Made by a program: the position numbers and the translations under genes. A stretch of DNA of 64,000 nucleotides, taken from the NCBI GenBank assembly GCA_024278755.1, contig JAJRSO010000059.1, forward strand, positions 1-64,000. The letters run 5' to 3'. Source of the DNA: Calditrichota bacterium (GTDB taxonomy: Bacteria > Calditrichota > Calditrichia > Calditrichales > Calditrichaceae). The notes beneath the pieces were generated by a model. It saw only the letters and a list, made by a program, of their open reading frames with translations, ran no database searches and was not told the origin of the DNA. This document shows, piece by piece, positions 17,615 through 27,060 of the stretch (its first letter is position 1; each line of letters begins with the position of its first letter).

Positions 17615-20600
17615 TTATTTTTGCAGAATCATTTTAACCGTTTTTGTAAAATGTTTTGAACGCAAATGCAGGAAGTAAATTCCGGCGGAAACAGGCGCAC
17701 CGGCAGCATCTGTTCCGTTCCATTTGATTGTGTAGTAACCGGCGTCTTTTGTTTCGTTTATTATCAGCGCTTTAACACGCTGGCCGAGAATGTTGTACAC
17801 TTCGATAGTGATCTTGTCTGATACGGGCAACTGGTATTTTGCTGTCGTTTGCGGGTTAAACGGGTTTGGATAATTTTGACGGAGTTTAAAAATTTCCGGC
17901 TGCTGACCATATGCTTCGGATTCGGAAGCAACAAATTCCTTGTTTCCGACAATCAAAATAAAACGCTGCCTGATGCGTCTGATTCGTATCGGTTCTTTCG
18001 TATAGCGAATACCGGTTTTGGGCGATACAACAGCCCAGTCAAAATCATCGGGCAGGTTGTGGGGAATAAACCGGATTAGGTTTTCGGCGGCGGTATTTCC
18101 GTTTATTTCAAATGTAAAAGTGTAGCCCTTTTCATTTTGGCCGCGATAATCACTGGCATAATGGATTTGATTGGCGTCCTGTAAAAAATATAATGAAACG
18201 CCGGCTCCAACATGTGGCGGCTCGTGATAGTCGTAACGATCGGCGCCTGCAGAGGCGTGTCGACGAACACCGGCGAAGTTAAAACGATCTTTATAAATAC
18301 CGCCTTCCGCCTGAATTTGAATATGCCAGTCGTCGTCATCAATAAGTAGGGCGGATGTTTTTGCCAAAAGACTGCCGGCGCCGGCTTCGGTGGAAGGAAC
18401 GAAAACAGAGGTATCCCGGTTTACGTAAACAGCGTAACCCTGAAAGGGGATTAAGCGATCCGAAAATATCCACTCGGTTCCATTATAGAAATAGAGTGGA
18501 TGGTTGTTGTCGGTATCAGCCCAGGAAGAAGAAAAGGCAAACGGCGCAGCAATCATGTTCCAGCCCTGCTTTAGCTTTAATTCGTAATCAGAGGCGGATG
18601 AAACCGAACGCCCGTTTTCAATATCCAAAGGCCGTGCGTCTTTGGTTATCAGCCAAAGTGATTTCCCGGGCGGGAGTGCAACATCCATATTTTTAATTTC
18701 AGTAAGACCGTTTTCCTCGGTATAGTCGAACACACGGTAAGAGTCGCTGTCGTAAGCGCCCAAGTCATCTTCGAATAATGTGCTTAAGGTTTGACCGCTT
18801 GTGTTAAGCGGAACAGAAATTTGCTGGTATCGTTTCTTTTTCGTTTGTAGCGGAAATGATAGCTGGGGTACCGAAACCGGGAGGAACACAGGGTGTTCGA
18901 GACCGTTTTCCGGTGAAAGAGTCGTTCGGAATCCGTGGTAGGTTTGTATGTAATATTCCAGTCCGCGTTCGGTAATACGGGTAGATTCCACCGGCATTTG
19001 CCAGACATTACTTTGATTTTGCCGGCTGAGGGCCGTTTTATTAAAAGTGTTTTGGCCGCCTTTCCGTAAGAACAGGAAAGCCGAATCAATTCCTGCCGGG
19101 GCAGAAATTACAAAACTCAGCAGGGCGCTTTTATTGCTGATAAATGAAGCGGTTGAATGTGAGGTATCAAATGTTACGGTGGCCGCTTCGGTATCGGTTC
19201 CTGTTCCGGTTAAAGAAACGGTAATTTTGCTCCGGGCCGGATCGTTGCTGGAAATCAATAAATCTCCGTTTTTTACACCCAGATTCCCGGGGACAAAACC
19301 AATTAAAAACGAAGCGGAATCTCCGGGCTCCAGGGCGACGTCGTGAGTTACCGGTTTTTTAAAACTAAAAACAGCGCCTGAATCGGGTGTAAATTTTATA
19401 CTGTCGGAATAAATCAGCAGCGTTTTTTCGCCACGGTTATATAAAACAAAATTTTTAACGGAATTATCGGTAAAGGGAATTGCGCCGAAATTAAGCTGCT
19501 CGGCCGAGGGCACAATTTTTGGGGCCACTCCGTAACCGTTCAGAGAAAGCGCTACCGTTTCTTTAAAAGGATCGTTATGCGAAATTTGCAGTACAGCATA
19601 ATCGGCGCCCGAGCCGTGGGGAGTGTATACCAGCGGAATCGAAAAGGAGCCGCCGGGTACGATTTCGACAGGCAGGGTCCAGTCGATGCGGTAAAACTCA
19701 AAAACGGGGTTTACCGTATCCTGTTCGCTGATGGTTAAGGAGAAAATTTTTAATGGAGCTTCTCCGTCATTTACAATGTGCAGGGTTTTAAGTGAATCCT
19801 GCCCCACATCCACACTGTCAAAATCGACGGTATTTTCCGAAAGCGTTAAACTGGGGGCGATTCCTGTTCCGCTAATGGATATCGTGTCCTGCGTATTATA
19901 AAAATCGTTTGACGTAAATATAATTCCGGCCGCATCGGCTCCGGTTTTTTGCGGGTTAAAACGAACCTGCATCCGAAAAGAACTATCGGCCAAAAGCGCC
20001 ACCGGAAAGGAGAGCGGCTTGTTTTGTAACTGAAACGCCCCGGCCATAGTATCCGGAACAAAAAGCGAAATATCTGAAATATAGAGCGTTAAATCGCCAC
20101 GGTTCTCAACCGTAAGCTGTATTACGGAATCGGTTTTAACCAATACGGGCCCAAAGGCAAGAGTAGCCGGTTCCGTTTGTAAAAGCGGTCCGTCCTGACC
20201 CGTACCGCTAAGCGGGATTGCCGTACGGTGTTCGTCCGGATCATTACTCAGAATAATCAGCGAATCCCGATAGGCAACGGCGCTGTGTGGTGCAAATGTA
20301 ACCTGCACTGTTTCCAGCGCATAACCGGGAACGATATTAAGCGTAGCCCGATTCACCGAAAAAGCAGAATTCGTTGAATAAATATTTTGTATCCGGAGGG
20401 TGTCGTCTCCCCAGTTTACAATGTCAAGATTAAGTGTGCTGTCCGCTCCGGTGGTAACGGTTCCGAAATCAAGCCGGCTTTGGATAATTTCAATTTCGGA
20501 AACGACGCCCCGGCCGGTTACCTTTGCATTTACAATGCCTTGTCTGTTTGTATGTAAAACCAGAGTTGAAAAAAAATTATCGGTTTCTCCGGGGGTAAAG

Positions 20601-21763
20601 GTCAGTGTTAAATTACTGTTGCCCGAAGCGGGAACGGTAAAGGTGTTTTTATCAACGGCTAAAAATGCCGGATTAAGAATCACATCCGAAACCGAAACCG
20701 GGAAATTACGGTAATTTTTGATCCGTAGTTGTAAGGATTTACTGCTGTCCTGCGTTACGTTTCCAAAATCAATATTTTCCGGAATGATGCGCAATGGAGC
20801 ATACCAGTTACCTGCATCCTCTCCTCCGTAGGCTCCCATGTCGTTACGGGTTGTCCCGAAAGAGGGAGGGAAATAAAAATCATTGTAAGACGTATTCGGA
20901 TTACCGGCGTCCACACAGGGAGATGTTTCCGTAAGCGCATAGGAAATGCGATCCGCAAAGAGGGGGTCGTCATTTATATTACCGGTACCGGGATAAATAG
21001 TATTGTTGCCAATGGCGCAATATGTAATTTGTGTTTTACTTTCATCCGAAGAGAGTTCGTTTGGGGTGTTATCAAAAAGGATGGAATTCATAACCGAAAC
21101 TGAGCCTAAAGCAGAGCGGATACCGAAGCTTTTGTTATCCGTTACAACAGAATTCAATAGAGTTAGCGCATCCGACGCGTAAGAAGAAGAAATACCTGCT
21201 TCCCGATTGCGGCTGATTATGGAATTGAATGCCGAAACCTGTGCCTGTTCCAACAAGATACCGTTTTTTCCGTTATCGGAAACCATGCAGTTCCTCAGTT
21301 CAACGGATGAATTCCGGACAAGTAACCCGCTGCCGGCATTATTTATGATGCGGCAGTTGTAAATGTCCGGTGGTTCCCCGCTGTTAATTAGGATACCCTG
21401 GTCCAGAGTACCCTCAATACGGCAATACGCCAGCGCCGAAGAAAATTCTTCTGAAAGGAATGAGATCCCTTGCCAGCCGGATGTGTTTCCCGAAGCCGGT
21501 TTAAAAAATATGGAGTCACTATAAAATCCCTCGGCATCGAGACTTCCGGTAACATCAAATTTATAAGGGCCGTCAAAAAGAACGGTAACGCCGGGATCGA
21601 TTTGCAGATCGGCAATTTCCACGTCAAGTGTAATATGATAAGGCGAACCGTCGGAGGTCCATATGTCGCCGTCCACTGGCGTCTGATCAATAATCGTTTG
21701 CGCGGCAAGAATTTTCAGGCCGGTGAAAAAAATTAAAAATGTATAAAAAAGATAGTTCTTCAT
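17615..21763 (-). CDS. Giant secreted protein: beta-helix, ASH-type repeats, type IX-like C-terminal domain
   Basis: 1382 residues. A signal peptide (MKNYLFYTFLIFFTGLKILA) leads to a right-handed parallel beta-helix (about 60-300, repeated short N/G-rich rungs). Then follow at least five Ig-like choice-of-anchor-D/ASH repeats (about 320-890), each starting with a form of LDFGTV or LAFGPV and ending in LSGTG. A divergent region comes next, and the end has the FlgD-like fold with NYPNPFNPQT, YNILGQRVK, and SAGIYFLHL. Such ends direct secretion and surface attachment through type IX-like systems. Likely an adhesin or structural surface protein; it lies downstream of a kinase and a TPR-like gene. 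Confidence 0.85.
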   Translation of the reverse strand: MKNYLFYTFLIFFTGLKILAAQTIIDQTPVDGDIWTSDGSPYHITLDVEIADLQIDPGVTVLFDGPYKFDVTGSLDAEGFYSDSIFFKPASGNTSGWQGISFLSEEFSSALAYCRIEGTLDQGILINSGEPPDIYNCRIINNAGSGLLVRNSSVELRNCMVSDNGKNGILLEQAQVSAFNSIISRNREAGISSSYASDALTLLNSVVTDNKSFGIRSALGSVSVMNSILFDNTPNELSSDESKTQITYCAIGNNTIYPGTGNINDDPLFADRISYALTETSPCVDAGNPNTSYNDFYFPPSFGTTRNDMGAYGGEDAGNWYAPLRIIPENIDFGNVTQDSSKSLQLRIKNYRNFPVSVSDVILNPAFLAVDKNTFTVPASGNSNLTLTFTPGETDNFFSTLVLHTNRQGIVNAKVTGRGVVSEIEIIQSRLDFGTVTTGADSTLNLDIVNWGDDTLRIQNIYSTNSAFSVNRATLNIVPGYALETVQVTFAPHSAVAYRDSLIILSNDPDEHRTAIPLSGTGQDGPLLQTEPATLAFGPVLVKTDSVIQLTVENRGDLTLYISDISLFVPDTMAGAFQLQNKPLSFPVALLADSSFRMQVRFNPQKTGADAAGIIFTSNDFYNTQDTISISGTGIAPSLTLSENTVDFDSVDVGQDSLKTLHIVNDGEAPLKIFSLTISEQDTVNPVFEFYRIDWTLPVEIVPGGSFSIPLVYTPHGSGADYAVLQISHNDPFKETVALSLNGYGVAPKIVPSAEQLNFGAIPFTDNSVKNFVLYNRGEKTLLIYSDSIKFTPDSGAVFSFKKPVTHDVALEPGDSASFLIGFVPGNLGVKNGDLLISSNDPARSKITVSLTGTGTDTEAATVTFDTSHSTASFISNKSALLSFVISAPAGIDSAFLFLRKGGQNTFNKTALSRQNQSNVWQMPVESTRITERGLEYYIQTYHGFRTTLSPENGLEHPVFLPVSVPQLSFPLQTKKKRYQQISVPLNTSGQTLSTLFEDDLGAYDSDSYRVFDYTEENGLTEIKNMDVALPPGKSLWLITKDARPLDIENGRSVSSASDYELKLKQGWNMIAAPFAFSSSWADTDNNHPLYFYNGTEWIFSDRLIPFQGYAVYVNRDTSVFVPSTEAGAGSLLAKTSALLIDDDDWHIQIQAEGGIYKDRFNFAGVRRHASAGADRYDYHEPPHVGAGVSLYFLQDANQIHYASDYRGQNEKGYTFTFEINGNTAAENLIRFIPHNLPDDFDWAVVSPKTGIRYTKEPIRIRRIRQRFILIVGNKEFVASESEAYGQQPEIFKLRQNYPNPFNPQTTAKYQLPVSDKITIEVYNILGQRVKALIINETKDAGYYTIKWNGTDAAGAPVSAGIYFLHLRSKHFTKTVKMILQK

Positions 21764-21801
21764 TTACTCGTAAATCCGTCTTGTGTTCTGTTTAGCAGAA
21801 G

Positions 21802-22362
21802 TTATTTGTTTGGAAATTCCGGTGGTTTAGGCAATGTGTGGGAACTACCGTCCCCGTTATCACCGGATATAAGTACGCCAATAAGAATGGCAAGCGCTGC
21901 CGCGCTCCCCGCGCCGGCCCATAGTAAGGTGTTGCTATGGGACGTTTGTGCAACCGCTTTTTTGGGTTTTAATTCCGTACGAACCGCATCTACCAGTTTG
22001 ATGTAGCTTGGCTTTTCCTGCTCCAGGGTAGGATGATAGGCGGGATTAACGGCAAAAATTTTTCGTATAATCTCTTTGGCAGAAGCTGTTTTGTTTTGGG
22101 CAATAAAGGTTTTGGAAAGCAGCGTGTATGCCTTTACCCGTTCCGGTTTGGAAACGGAATCGTTTTTCAAAAACCGGCGGATAAGCGTTTGAGTTTCGTT
22201 AAACTCTCCCCGATGGTAGTGTGTTTCCGCCTTTTTTAAAAGGTTCGGATTGCTATCATCAGCAGGTACGGCAAACGCGGCGGAGAGCTGAAGGTTTACC
22301 AGTGCAAATATAATAAAAAGAACCTGTAAAACGGGTTTGTTTGGCTTATTGTAACGGGACAT
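21802..22362 (-). CDS. TPR-like protein with a single C-terminal membrane helix
   Basis: 186 residues. An N-terminal hydrophobic segment (about 10-31) looks like a signal peptide. A TPR-like helical part (AETHYHRGEFNETQTLIRRFL, then KAYTLLSKTFIAQ and ASAKEIIRKIFAVNPAYHP) precedes a linker and a helix (ALLW-like LLWAGAGSAAALAILIGVLIS), with a polar tail ending PKPPEFPNK. It sits 13 bases after the Ser/Thr kinase gene and 38 bases before the secreted giant, so it is probably cotranscribed and may link the two. No named family recognised. Confidence 0.7.
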   Translation of the reverse strand: MSRYNKPNKPVLQVLFIIFALVNLQLSAAFAVPADDSNPNLLKKAETHYHRGEFNETQTLIRRFLKNDSVSKPERVKAYTLLSKTFIAQNKTASAKEIIRKIFAVNPAYHPTLEQEKPSYIKLVDAVRTELKPKKAVAQTSHSNTLLWAGAGSAAALAILIGVLISGDNGDGSSHTLPKPPEFPNK

Positions 22363-22375
22363 TTGAAAAGGATTT

Positions 22376-24406
22376 CTATTTTACTTTTTTCATGATAAAC
22401 GTTTGTTCTTCATTGAAACGGTCGTCAATCATTAATGTTACGGTTCCGGTCACTGCCCTGTAACCCTCTTTTTTAACGGAAATTAAACGTGAACCGATGT
22501 GCACGCTTATGGCGCCTGGTGTGCGGTGCTCGGTATCTTTGCCATCTACAAAAATAGCTGCCGAAAGAGAATTACCCTTTTCGTCCAGGGCAACAATTTT
22601 TACAGCTCTTGTTTTATTAAAATCTACCACCAGTGAAGAGACGCCGCCTGCTTTTACGGAAACGGTTTTTTGCCACATGCCAAAAGTCGGGTGGATAATT
22701 TTAACCGAATAGTTTCCCGGGGCCAGCGGTTCCGTATATTGGATATCTGTTTCCGCCCTGCGCAGTTCACCGTCAATGTAGATAGAGCCCCATGGTAAAA
22801 CCTGTACGCTTAAAGAGCTTTTAAGCGGAACAAGAGCGGCGCTGATGTTTTTAACAGTATGCGGTTCTATTTTAACCGTCTTGATATCTGGTGCAAAGCC
22901 CTCTTTCCGTATTTCTATGGAATGCTGCCCTGCGGAAAGCCGGCTGAGATTTAATTTTGAAGCGGCTTTACCGTCAACAAAAATCTGCGCATCTCGCGGT
23001 TTTACAGAAATCGTTAACCCGCCGGTGAGAATTGTAAGGCGCGCATCTATGGATTTCTTCTTTCCCCAGGGATGAACGATTCTCTTTGAATATTCTGCAA
23101 AACCCTGCTTGCGGATATTAAGGCGGTATTGACCGTTTTTCAAATTTTTTAATTGCAGCGGAGTTTTACCCTTTAAGCGGCCGTTAAGGTAAACATTTGC
23201 CCTAGCCGGAACAGAGCGAACAGATAAAGAAGAAAAAACAGGCGCCTTTTGTTCTGTCGGTTTCACCGTTTCTTTGACACGGTTTTCTGTTTGTAAAGGC
23301 TGCCCTTCCGGCGGAGAACCGGGTTCCGGAGTTTGAGTTTGAACAATATCGGTCGTATCCCTGGCGGGTATATTTGTCTGTTCTTTTTGTGCCGAAAGGC
23401 CTTTTAATTCTGGATAAAAGATCGAGGCCAAATAAAATAAAAACAGCAGCGCAACGACGAAAGCTGCTATTTTAAAAAAAGAACCCTTCTTCTTCGATTC
23501 CGTTTCGTCTTCGAAGGAATTGCCATCTGCCAATGCTTTGCCGCTTCCCTTAAATACGGGCTGGCCATTTTTGTAAGTTTTTTCAAATTTAGTAAGCGCC
23601 GCCAGCATTTCTTCCGCGGTCTGGTAGCGCATATCCGGGTCTTTGGCAATGGATTTCATGACAATGGCTTCGAGACCCGGCGGGATTTTAGGATTATAAA
23701 TACTGGGTTTTTCAAAGTCTTTGCGGATAATCCGTTCACGCATATCAAAATCGGAATTGATGTTTTGGAAGGGGACTTTGCCGGTAATCATCTCATAATA
23801 GGTCATTCCGATAGAATACAAATCACTGCGTCCGTCGGTATACGAAAATCCTTTTACATGTTCGGGAGACATGTAATAAAGAGTGCCGCCACTGGTGATG
23901 GAAACGGTGCTGGTGGATTTGTTTTGATCCTTGGCCAAACCAAAGTCGGTTATTTTTACAACCCCTTCTTTGGTTACCATAATATTGTTGGGCTTAATAT
24001 CGCGATGGATAATGCCGGCTTTATGCGCGTGGCCGATAGCCGTTAAAATTTGTTTTAAAATGGGAATGGATTCTTTACAGCTGTATGGCCCCTCTTTTTT
24101 GATTCGGTCGTATAGATTGATACCATCGACATATTCCATGACAATGAACCACTGATCTTTATCCCTGCGGAGATCGGTAATGCTGACAATGTTAAAATCA
24201 TCAAGCTTTGCCAGAGCCTTGGCTTCTGTTTTAAAACGCTGGATAAAGTTATCGTTTAGGGCAAGGCCGGGCGCAATCATTTTCAAGGCAACAATTTTGT
24301 TAATATTAATATTGATAGCCTTAAATACAACGCCCATCCCACCAATACCGAGTTGTTCGATAATGCGGTAATGATCGATTACATTGCCGATGAAAGATGA
24401 TTCCAT
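22376..24406 (-). CDS. Membrane Ser/Thr protein kinase with PEGA repeats
   Basis: 676 residues. The kinase domain (about 12-270) has GIGGMGVVFKA, the ATP Lys in VALKMIAPG, the catalytic loop HRDIKPNNIM, DFGLAK and the activation-segment SPEHVKG. One membrane helix (about 313-333) follows, then a Pro/Gln-rich linker. The outer part has four PEGA-like beta repeats, recognisable by ANVYLNGRLKGKTP, AQIFVDGKAASK, GSIYIDGELRRA and AAIFVDGKDTEHRTP. A receptor-like kinase that probably senses the envelope. It heads the minus-strand cluster with the TPR-like and secreted-protein genes, which could be its functional targets. Confidence 0.93.
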   Translation of the reverse strand: MESSFIGNVIDHYRIIEQLGIGGMGVVFKAINININKIVALKMIAPGLALNDNFIQRFKTEAKALAKLDDFNIVSITDLRRDKDQWFIVMEYVDGINLYDRIKKEGPYSCKESIPILKQILTAIGHAHKAGIIHRDIKPNNIMVTKEGVVKITDFGLAKDQNKSTSTVSITSGGTLYYMSPEHVKGFSYTDGRSDLYSIGMTYYEMITGKVPFQNINSDFDMRERIIRKDFEKPSIYNPKIPPGLEAIVMKSIAKDPDMRYQTAEEMLAALTKFEKTYKNGQPVFKGSGKALADGNSFEDETESKKKGSFFKIAAFVVALLFLFYLASIFYPELKGLSAQKEQTNIPARDTTDIVQTQTPEPGSPPEGQPLQTENRVKETVKPTEQKAPVFSSLSVRSVPARANVYLNGRLKGKTPLQLKNLKNGQYRLNIRKQGFAEYSKRIVHPWGKKKSIDARLTILTGGLTISVKPRDAQIFVDGKAASKLNLSRLSAGQHSIEIRKEGFAPDIKTVKIEPHTVKNISAALVPLKSSLSVQVLPWGSIYIDGELRRAETDIQYTEPLAPGNYSVKIIHPTFGMWQKTVSVKAGGVSSLVVDFNKTRAVKIVALDEKGNSLSAAIFVDGKDTEHRTPGAISVHIGSRLISVKKEGYRAVTGTVTLMIDDRFNEEQTFIMKKVK

Positions 24407-24566
24407 TAGAATCCCATGTCAATGGGTTTGTGTTTCCGGGTTTCAGGTCGATGAATTGGTTAATGAGCTTTCATCGGCCAAAAAGTGTATAAGTTTATAT
24501 AATTTCTTTATTTTTTCCAATAAAAAAAACGAATAGAAAAACGGGTTTGTTAAGGCGCAAATTTGT

Positions 24567-24595
24567 TTGACATAAAACAAAAAGACTTGTATATT
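24567..24595 (+). promoter_or_regulatory. Sigma-70-type promoter of the perR-peroxiredoxin operon
   Basis: TTGACA (24567-24572) and TATATT (24590-24595) are separated by exactly 17 bases. The -35 box is a perfect match and the -10 box is one change from consensus. Transcription would begin near 24602, directly at the palindrome before the regulator gene. Confidence 0.8.
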
Positions 24596-24604
24596 TAAAA
24601 TGTG

Positions 24605-24631
24605 ATAATTACAAATATGTAATAATTATAA
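24605..24631. promoter_or_regulatory. Candidate PerR/Fur operator overlapping the transcription start
   Basis: ATAATTAC and GTAATAATTAT form an inverted repeat around AAATAT. On the minus strand, 24617-24631 reads TTATAATTATTACAT, a 7-1-7 PerR-box-like element with two departures from TTATAATnATTATAA. Its place just after the -10 box is right for repression of the Fur-family gene by its own product. Confidence 0.65.
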
Positions 24632-24643
24632 AAGAGGTATTAA

Positions 24644-25081
24644 ATGTCTGTTCGTTCCGTATCCACAGAAGAACTGAAAAGTTTGCTCCAGCAAAAAGGA
24701 GTTAAAGCTTCGGTACAACGGTTGAGTATCCTGCGCTATGTGATGGAAAATATGGATCATCCTTCGGTTGATAAAATTTACCAGAGATTATTACCGCAAA
24801 TTCCAACGTTATCAAAAACGACAGTTTATAATACTCTAAAACAACTAACGGACAAAGGGCTCATTACGGCCCTGAACATTGATGACACTGAAATTAAATA
24901 TGATTTTATCGAACAGCCACATGCGCATTTTAGGTGTTTAAGTTGCGGGCATATTTATGATGTTGAACTGGATTCTGCAATTTATCAAACCCAAACCATA
25001 GATGGGCATCAGGTTGTTAGCACACAGATTAATTTTAAAGGGATATGTAATAATTGTAAACAAAAAACAAAGGAGAATTAA
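24644..25081 (+). CDS. perR: Fur-family transcriptional repressor, probably PerR
   Basis: 145 residues. A winged helix (about 10-90, with SVQRLSILRYVMEN and LSKTTVYNTLKQL) is followed by a dimerisation domain with two CxxC pairs (CLSCGHIYDVE and CNNCKQ) for structural zinc, and HAHFRC for metal sensing. PerR-type proteins lose DNA binding when peroxide oxidises a metal-ligand His. A PerR function is inferred mainly because a peroxiredoxin gene starts 2 bases after its stop and a PerR-box-like site lies in its leader. Confidence 0.85.
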   Translation: MSVRSVSTEELKSLLQQKGVKASVQRLSILRYVMENMDHPSVDKIYQRLLPQIPTLSKTTVYNTLKQLTDKGLITALNIDDTEIKYDFIEQPHAHFRCLSCGHIYDVELDSAIYQTQTIDGHQVVSTQINFKGICNNCKQKTKEN

Positions 25082-25083
25082 AC

Positions 25084-25686
25084 ATGAGTGTACAAGTATC
25101 CAAACCGGCGCCAACATTTACCGCCACCGCCGTTATGCCGGATAATTCGTTTAAAGATGATTTTAAACTGGAAGATTACCGCGGCAAGCATGTGGTTCTG
25201 TTTTTCTATCCGCTGGATTTCACATTTGTATGTCCTACGGAAATTCTGGAATTTAACCGGAAACTGGCAGAATTCGAAAAACGCGGCGTTCAGGTAATCG
25301 GTTGTTCCACCGATTCGCATTTTAGTCATCTGGCCTGGAAAAATCAGGATATTAAAATTGGCGGTATCGGCAATGTGCAGTATCCGCTGGTATCGGATTT
25401 CTCAAAAACAATCAGCCGTGATTACGGTGTTTTACTGGAAGAAGACGGCGTTGCGTTGCGCGGTTCCTTCCTGATTGATAAAGAAGGCGTTTTACAGCAT
25501 GCCGTAGTCAATAATCTGCCTTTGGGCCGTAATATTGACGAGATGATCCGCATGGTGGATGCACTGCAGTTTACCGAAAAACACGGTGAAGTTTGCCCGG
25601 CCGGCTGGACCGAAGGCGAAGACGCCATGAAAGCCGATCAGGATGGTTTGAAAGAATATTTTGGCAAACACGGCGAAGAATATTAA
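25084..25686 (+). CDS. Typical 2-Cys peroxiredoxin (AhpC/Prx1 class)
   Basis: 200 residues, the standard length. The peroxidatic Cys is in DFTFVCPTEI (about residue 51) and the resolving Cys in EVCPAGWTEG (about 171). It reduces hydrogen peroxide and organic peroxides in the cytoplasm using thioredoxin or AhpF. An aggag ribosome site overlaps the end of perR, so the two are translated from one message and likely derepressed together by peroxide. No ahpF is adjacent. Confidence 0.95.
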   Translation: MSVQVSKPAPTFTATAVMPDNSFKDDFKLEDYRGKHVVLFFYPLDFTFVCPTEILEFNRKLAEFEKRGVQVIGCSTDSHFSHLAWKNQDIKIGGIGNVQYPLVSDFSKTISRDYGVLLEEDGVALRGSFLIDKEGVLQHAVVNNLPLGRNIDEMIRMVDALQFTEKHGEVCPAGWTEGEDAMKADQDGLKEYFGKHGEEY

Positions 25687-25710
25687 ACAGCAGTAATCCT
25701 AACATCTGCT

Positions 25711-25747
25711 AAAAAAGAGGCTGTCTCTAACGGGGCGGCCTTTTTTA
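25711..25747 (+). terminator. Intrinsic terminator of the perR-peroxiredoxin operon
   Basis: GGCTGTC pairs with GGCGGCC (with G-U pairs) around the loop TCTAACGG, extended by flanking A and T runs and ending in at least six T residues. Confidence 0.8.
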
Positions 25748-25820
25748 TTGGAATAAAAACCCCTTTTTTGGGGTTTGGAAAAACAAAACGATATCTTAAA
25801 AAATTAAGTAGGGGTTAAAA

Positions 25821-26882
25821 ATGAAATACGTTATCCTGCTGTTTTCGGCGGCTCTTTTCCTGGTGATGGGTTGTGAAAAGAAAGCGGCTGTACAAGAAGA
25901 AAAATCCTTTATAATCAAAGGTGAAAAACATCTGCGCAATATCCGTATGCTAACCGACACGGGCGAAAATGCCGAAGCCTATTTCAGTTTTGCCGAAGAC
26001 AAACTTATTTTTCAAAGTACGCATGGCGATTATAAATGCGACCAGATTTTTACAATGAATCTAAACGGTGGCGAAAAGAAATTGGTCAGCATCGGGAAAG
26101 GCCGCACGACCTGTTCCTATTTTTTACCCGGCGACAAAAGAATTATTTATGCCTCCACCCATGCCGCCGATGCCAATTGTCCGCCGCCTGCGGATATGTC
26201 CAAAGGCTATGTTTGGAAGACTTACGCTAGTTATGATTTATATACAGCCAACGCCGATGGTAGCGATCCGAACCCCTTCTTACCGGCCCCAGGATACGAC
26301 GCCGAAGCCACGGTTTCGCCCAAAGGAGATAAAATTGTATTTACTTCACAGCGGGACGGCGACCTGGACATTTACACGGTTAATATCGACGGCAGCGGCT
26401 TAAAGCGTTTAACTACCGCGCTGGGGTATGACGGCGGGCCCTTTTTTTCCTGGGATGGTAAAAAGATCGTCTACCGCTCGTATCATCCGAAAACAGAGGC
26501 GGAGATCAAGCGCTATAGAACACTGCTGGCCGATGAAATGATTGAGCCCAATGCCTTTCAGGTTTGGGTGATGGATGCCGACGGTAGCAATAAACACCAA
26601 ATAACAGACAACCGTTTTGCAAATTTTGCGCCTTTTTTCCATCCGGATAACAAACGTATAATTTATGTAACGAATGAAGGCAGCGCGGACCCCCGTAAGC
26701 CGGATTTTAATTTCTGGATTATTAACGAAGACGGTAGCAATAAAGAACAGGTTAGTTTTTTTGAAGGATTCGACGGCTTTCCTATGTTTACCCACGACGG
26801 GAAAAAACTGGTGTTTGCTTCGAACCGCTTTAATAAAAAACCGCACGACACCAATATTTTTATTGCCGATTGGGTTGAATAG
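25821..26882 (+). CDS. TolB-like beta-propeller lipoprotein (PD40 repeats)
   Basis: 353 residues with a lipoprotein signal: LVMGC puts the lipidated Cys at residue 18. The rest is a propeller of PD40/WD40-like repeats, each with a turn such as SPKGDKIVFTSQRDGDLDIY, SWDGKKIVYRS, HPDNKRIIYVTN and THDGKKLVFAS, alternated with NIDGSGLKRLT or DADGSNKHQIT. This resembles TolB but has a lipid anchor and no tol-pal genes beside it, so a general periplasmic binding role is more careful. Ends in a strong terminator. Confidence 0.85.
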   Translation: MKYVILLFSAALFLVMGCEKKAAVQEEKSFIIKGEKHLRNIRMLTDTGENAEAYFSFAEDKLIFQSTHGDYKCDQIFTMNLNGGEKKLVSIGKGRTTCSYFLPGDKRIIYASTHAADANCPPPADMSKGYVWKTYASYDLYTANADGSDPNPFLPAPGYDAEATVSPKGDKIVFTSQRDGDLDIYTVNIDGSGLKRLTTALGYDGGPFFSWDGKKIVYRSYHPKTEAEIKRYRTLLADEMIEPNAFQVWVMDADGSNKHQITDNRFANFAPFFHPDNKRIIYVTNEGSADPRKPDFNFWIINEDGSNKEQVSFFEGFDGFPMFTHDGKKLVFASNRFNKKPHDTNIFIADWVE

Positions 26883-26920
26883 ATTCGTATTCCCATTCCG
26901 CTTTAAAACAGGTCCCCGCT

Positions 26921-26960
26921 AAGGCTGCCTTCCCGAATTATACAGGTGGCAGCTTTTTTT
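26921..26960 (+). terminator. Intrinsic terminator after the TolB-like gene
   Basis: GCTGCC (26924-26929) pairs with GGCAGC (26948-26953) and is followed at once by seven T residues. Confidence 0.8.
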
Positions 26961-27060
26961 GATCTCTTAAAAACTATTCTCATCTTCTATAAAATTAAGA
27001 TAGATTTTAGCGGCCTGATTTTGTATTTTTAATTTTTTGTAAAAATATAGGAGATTTAAA

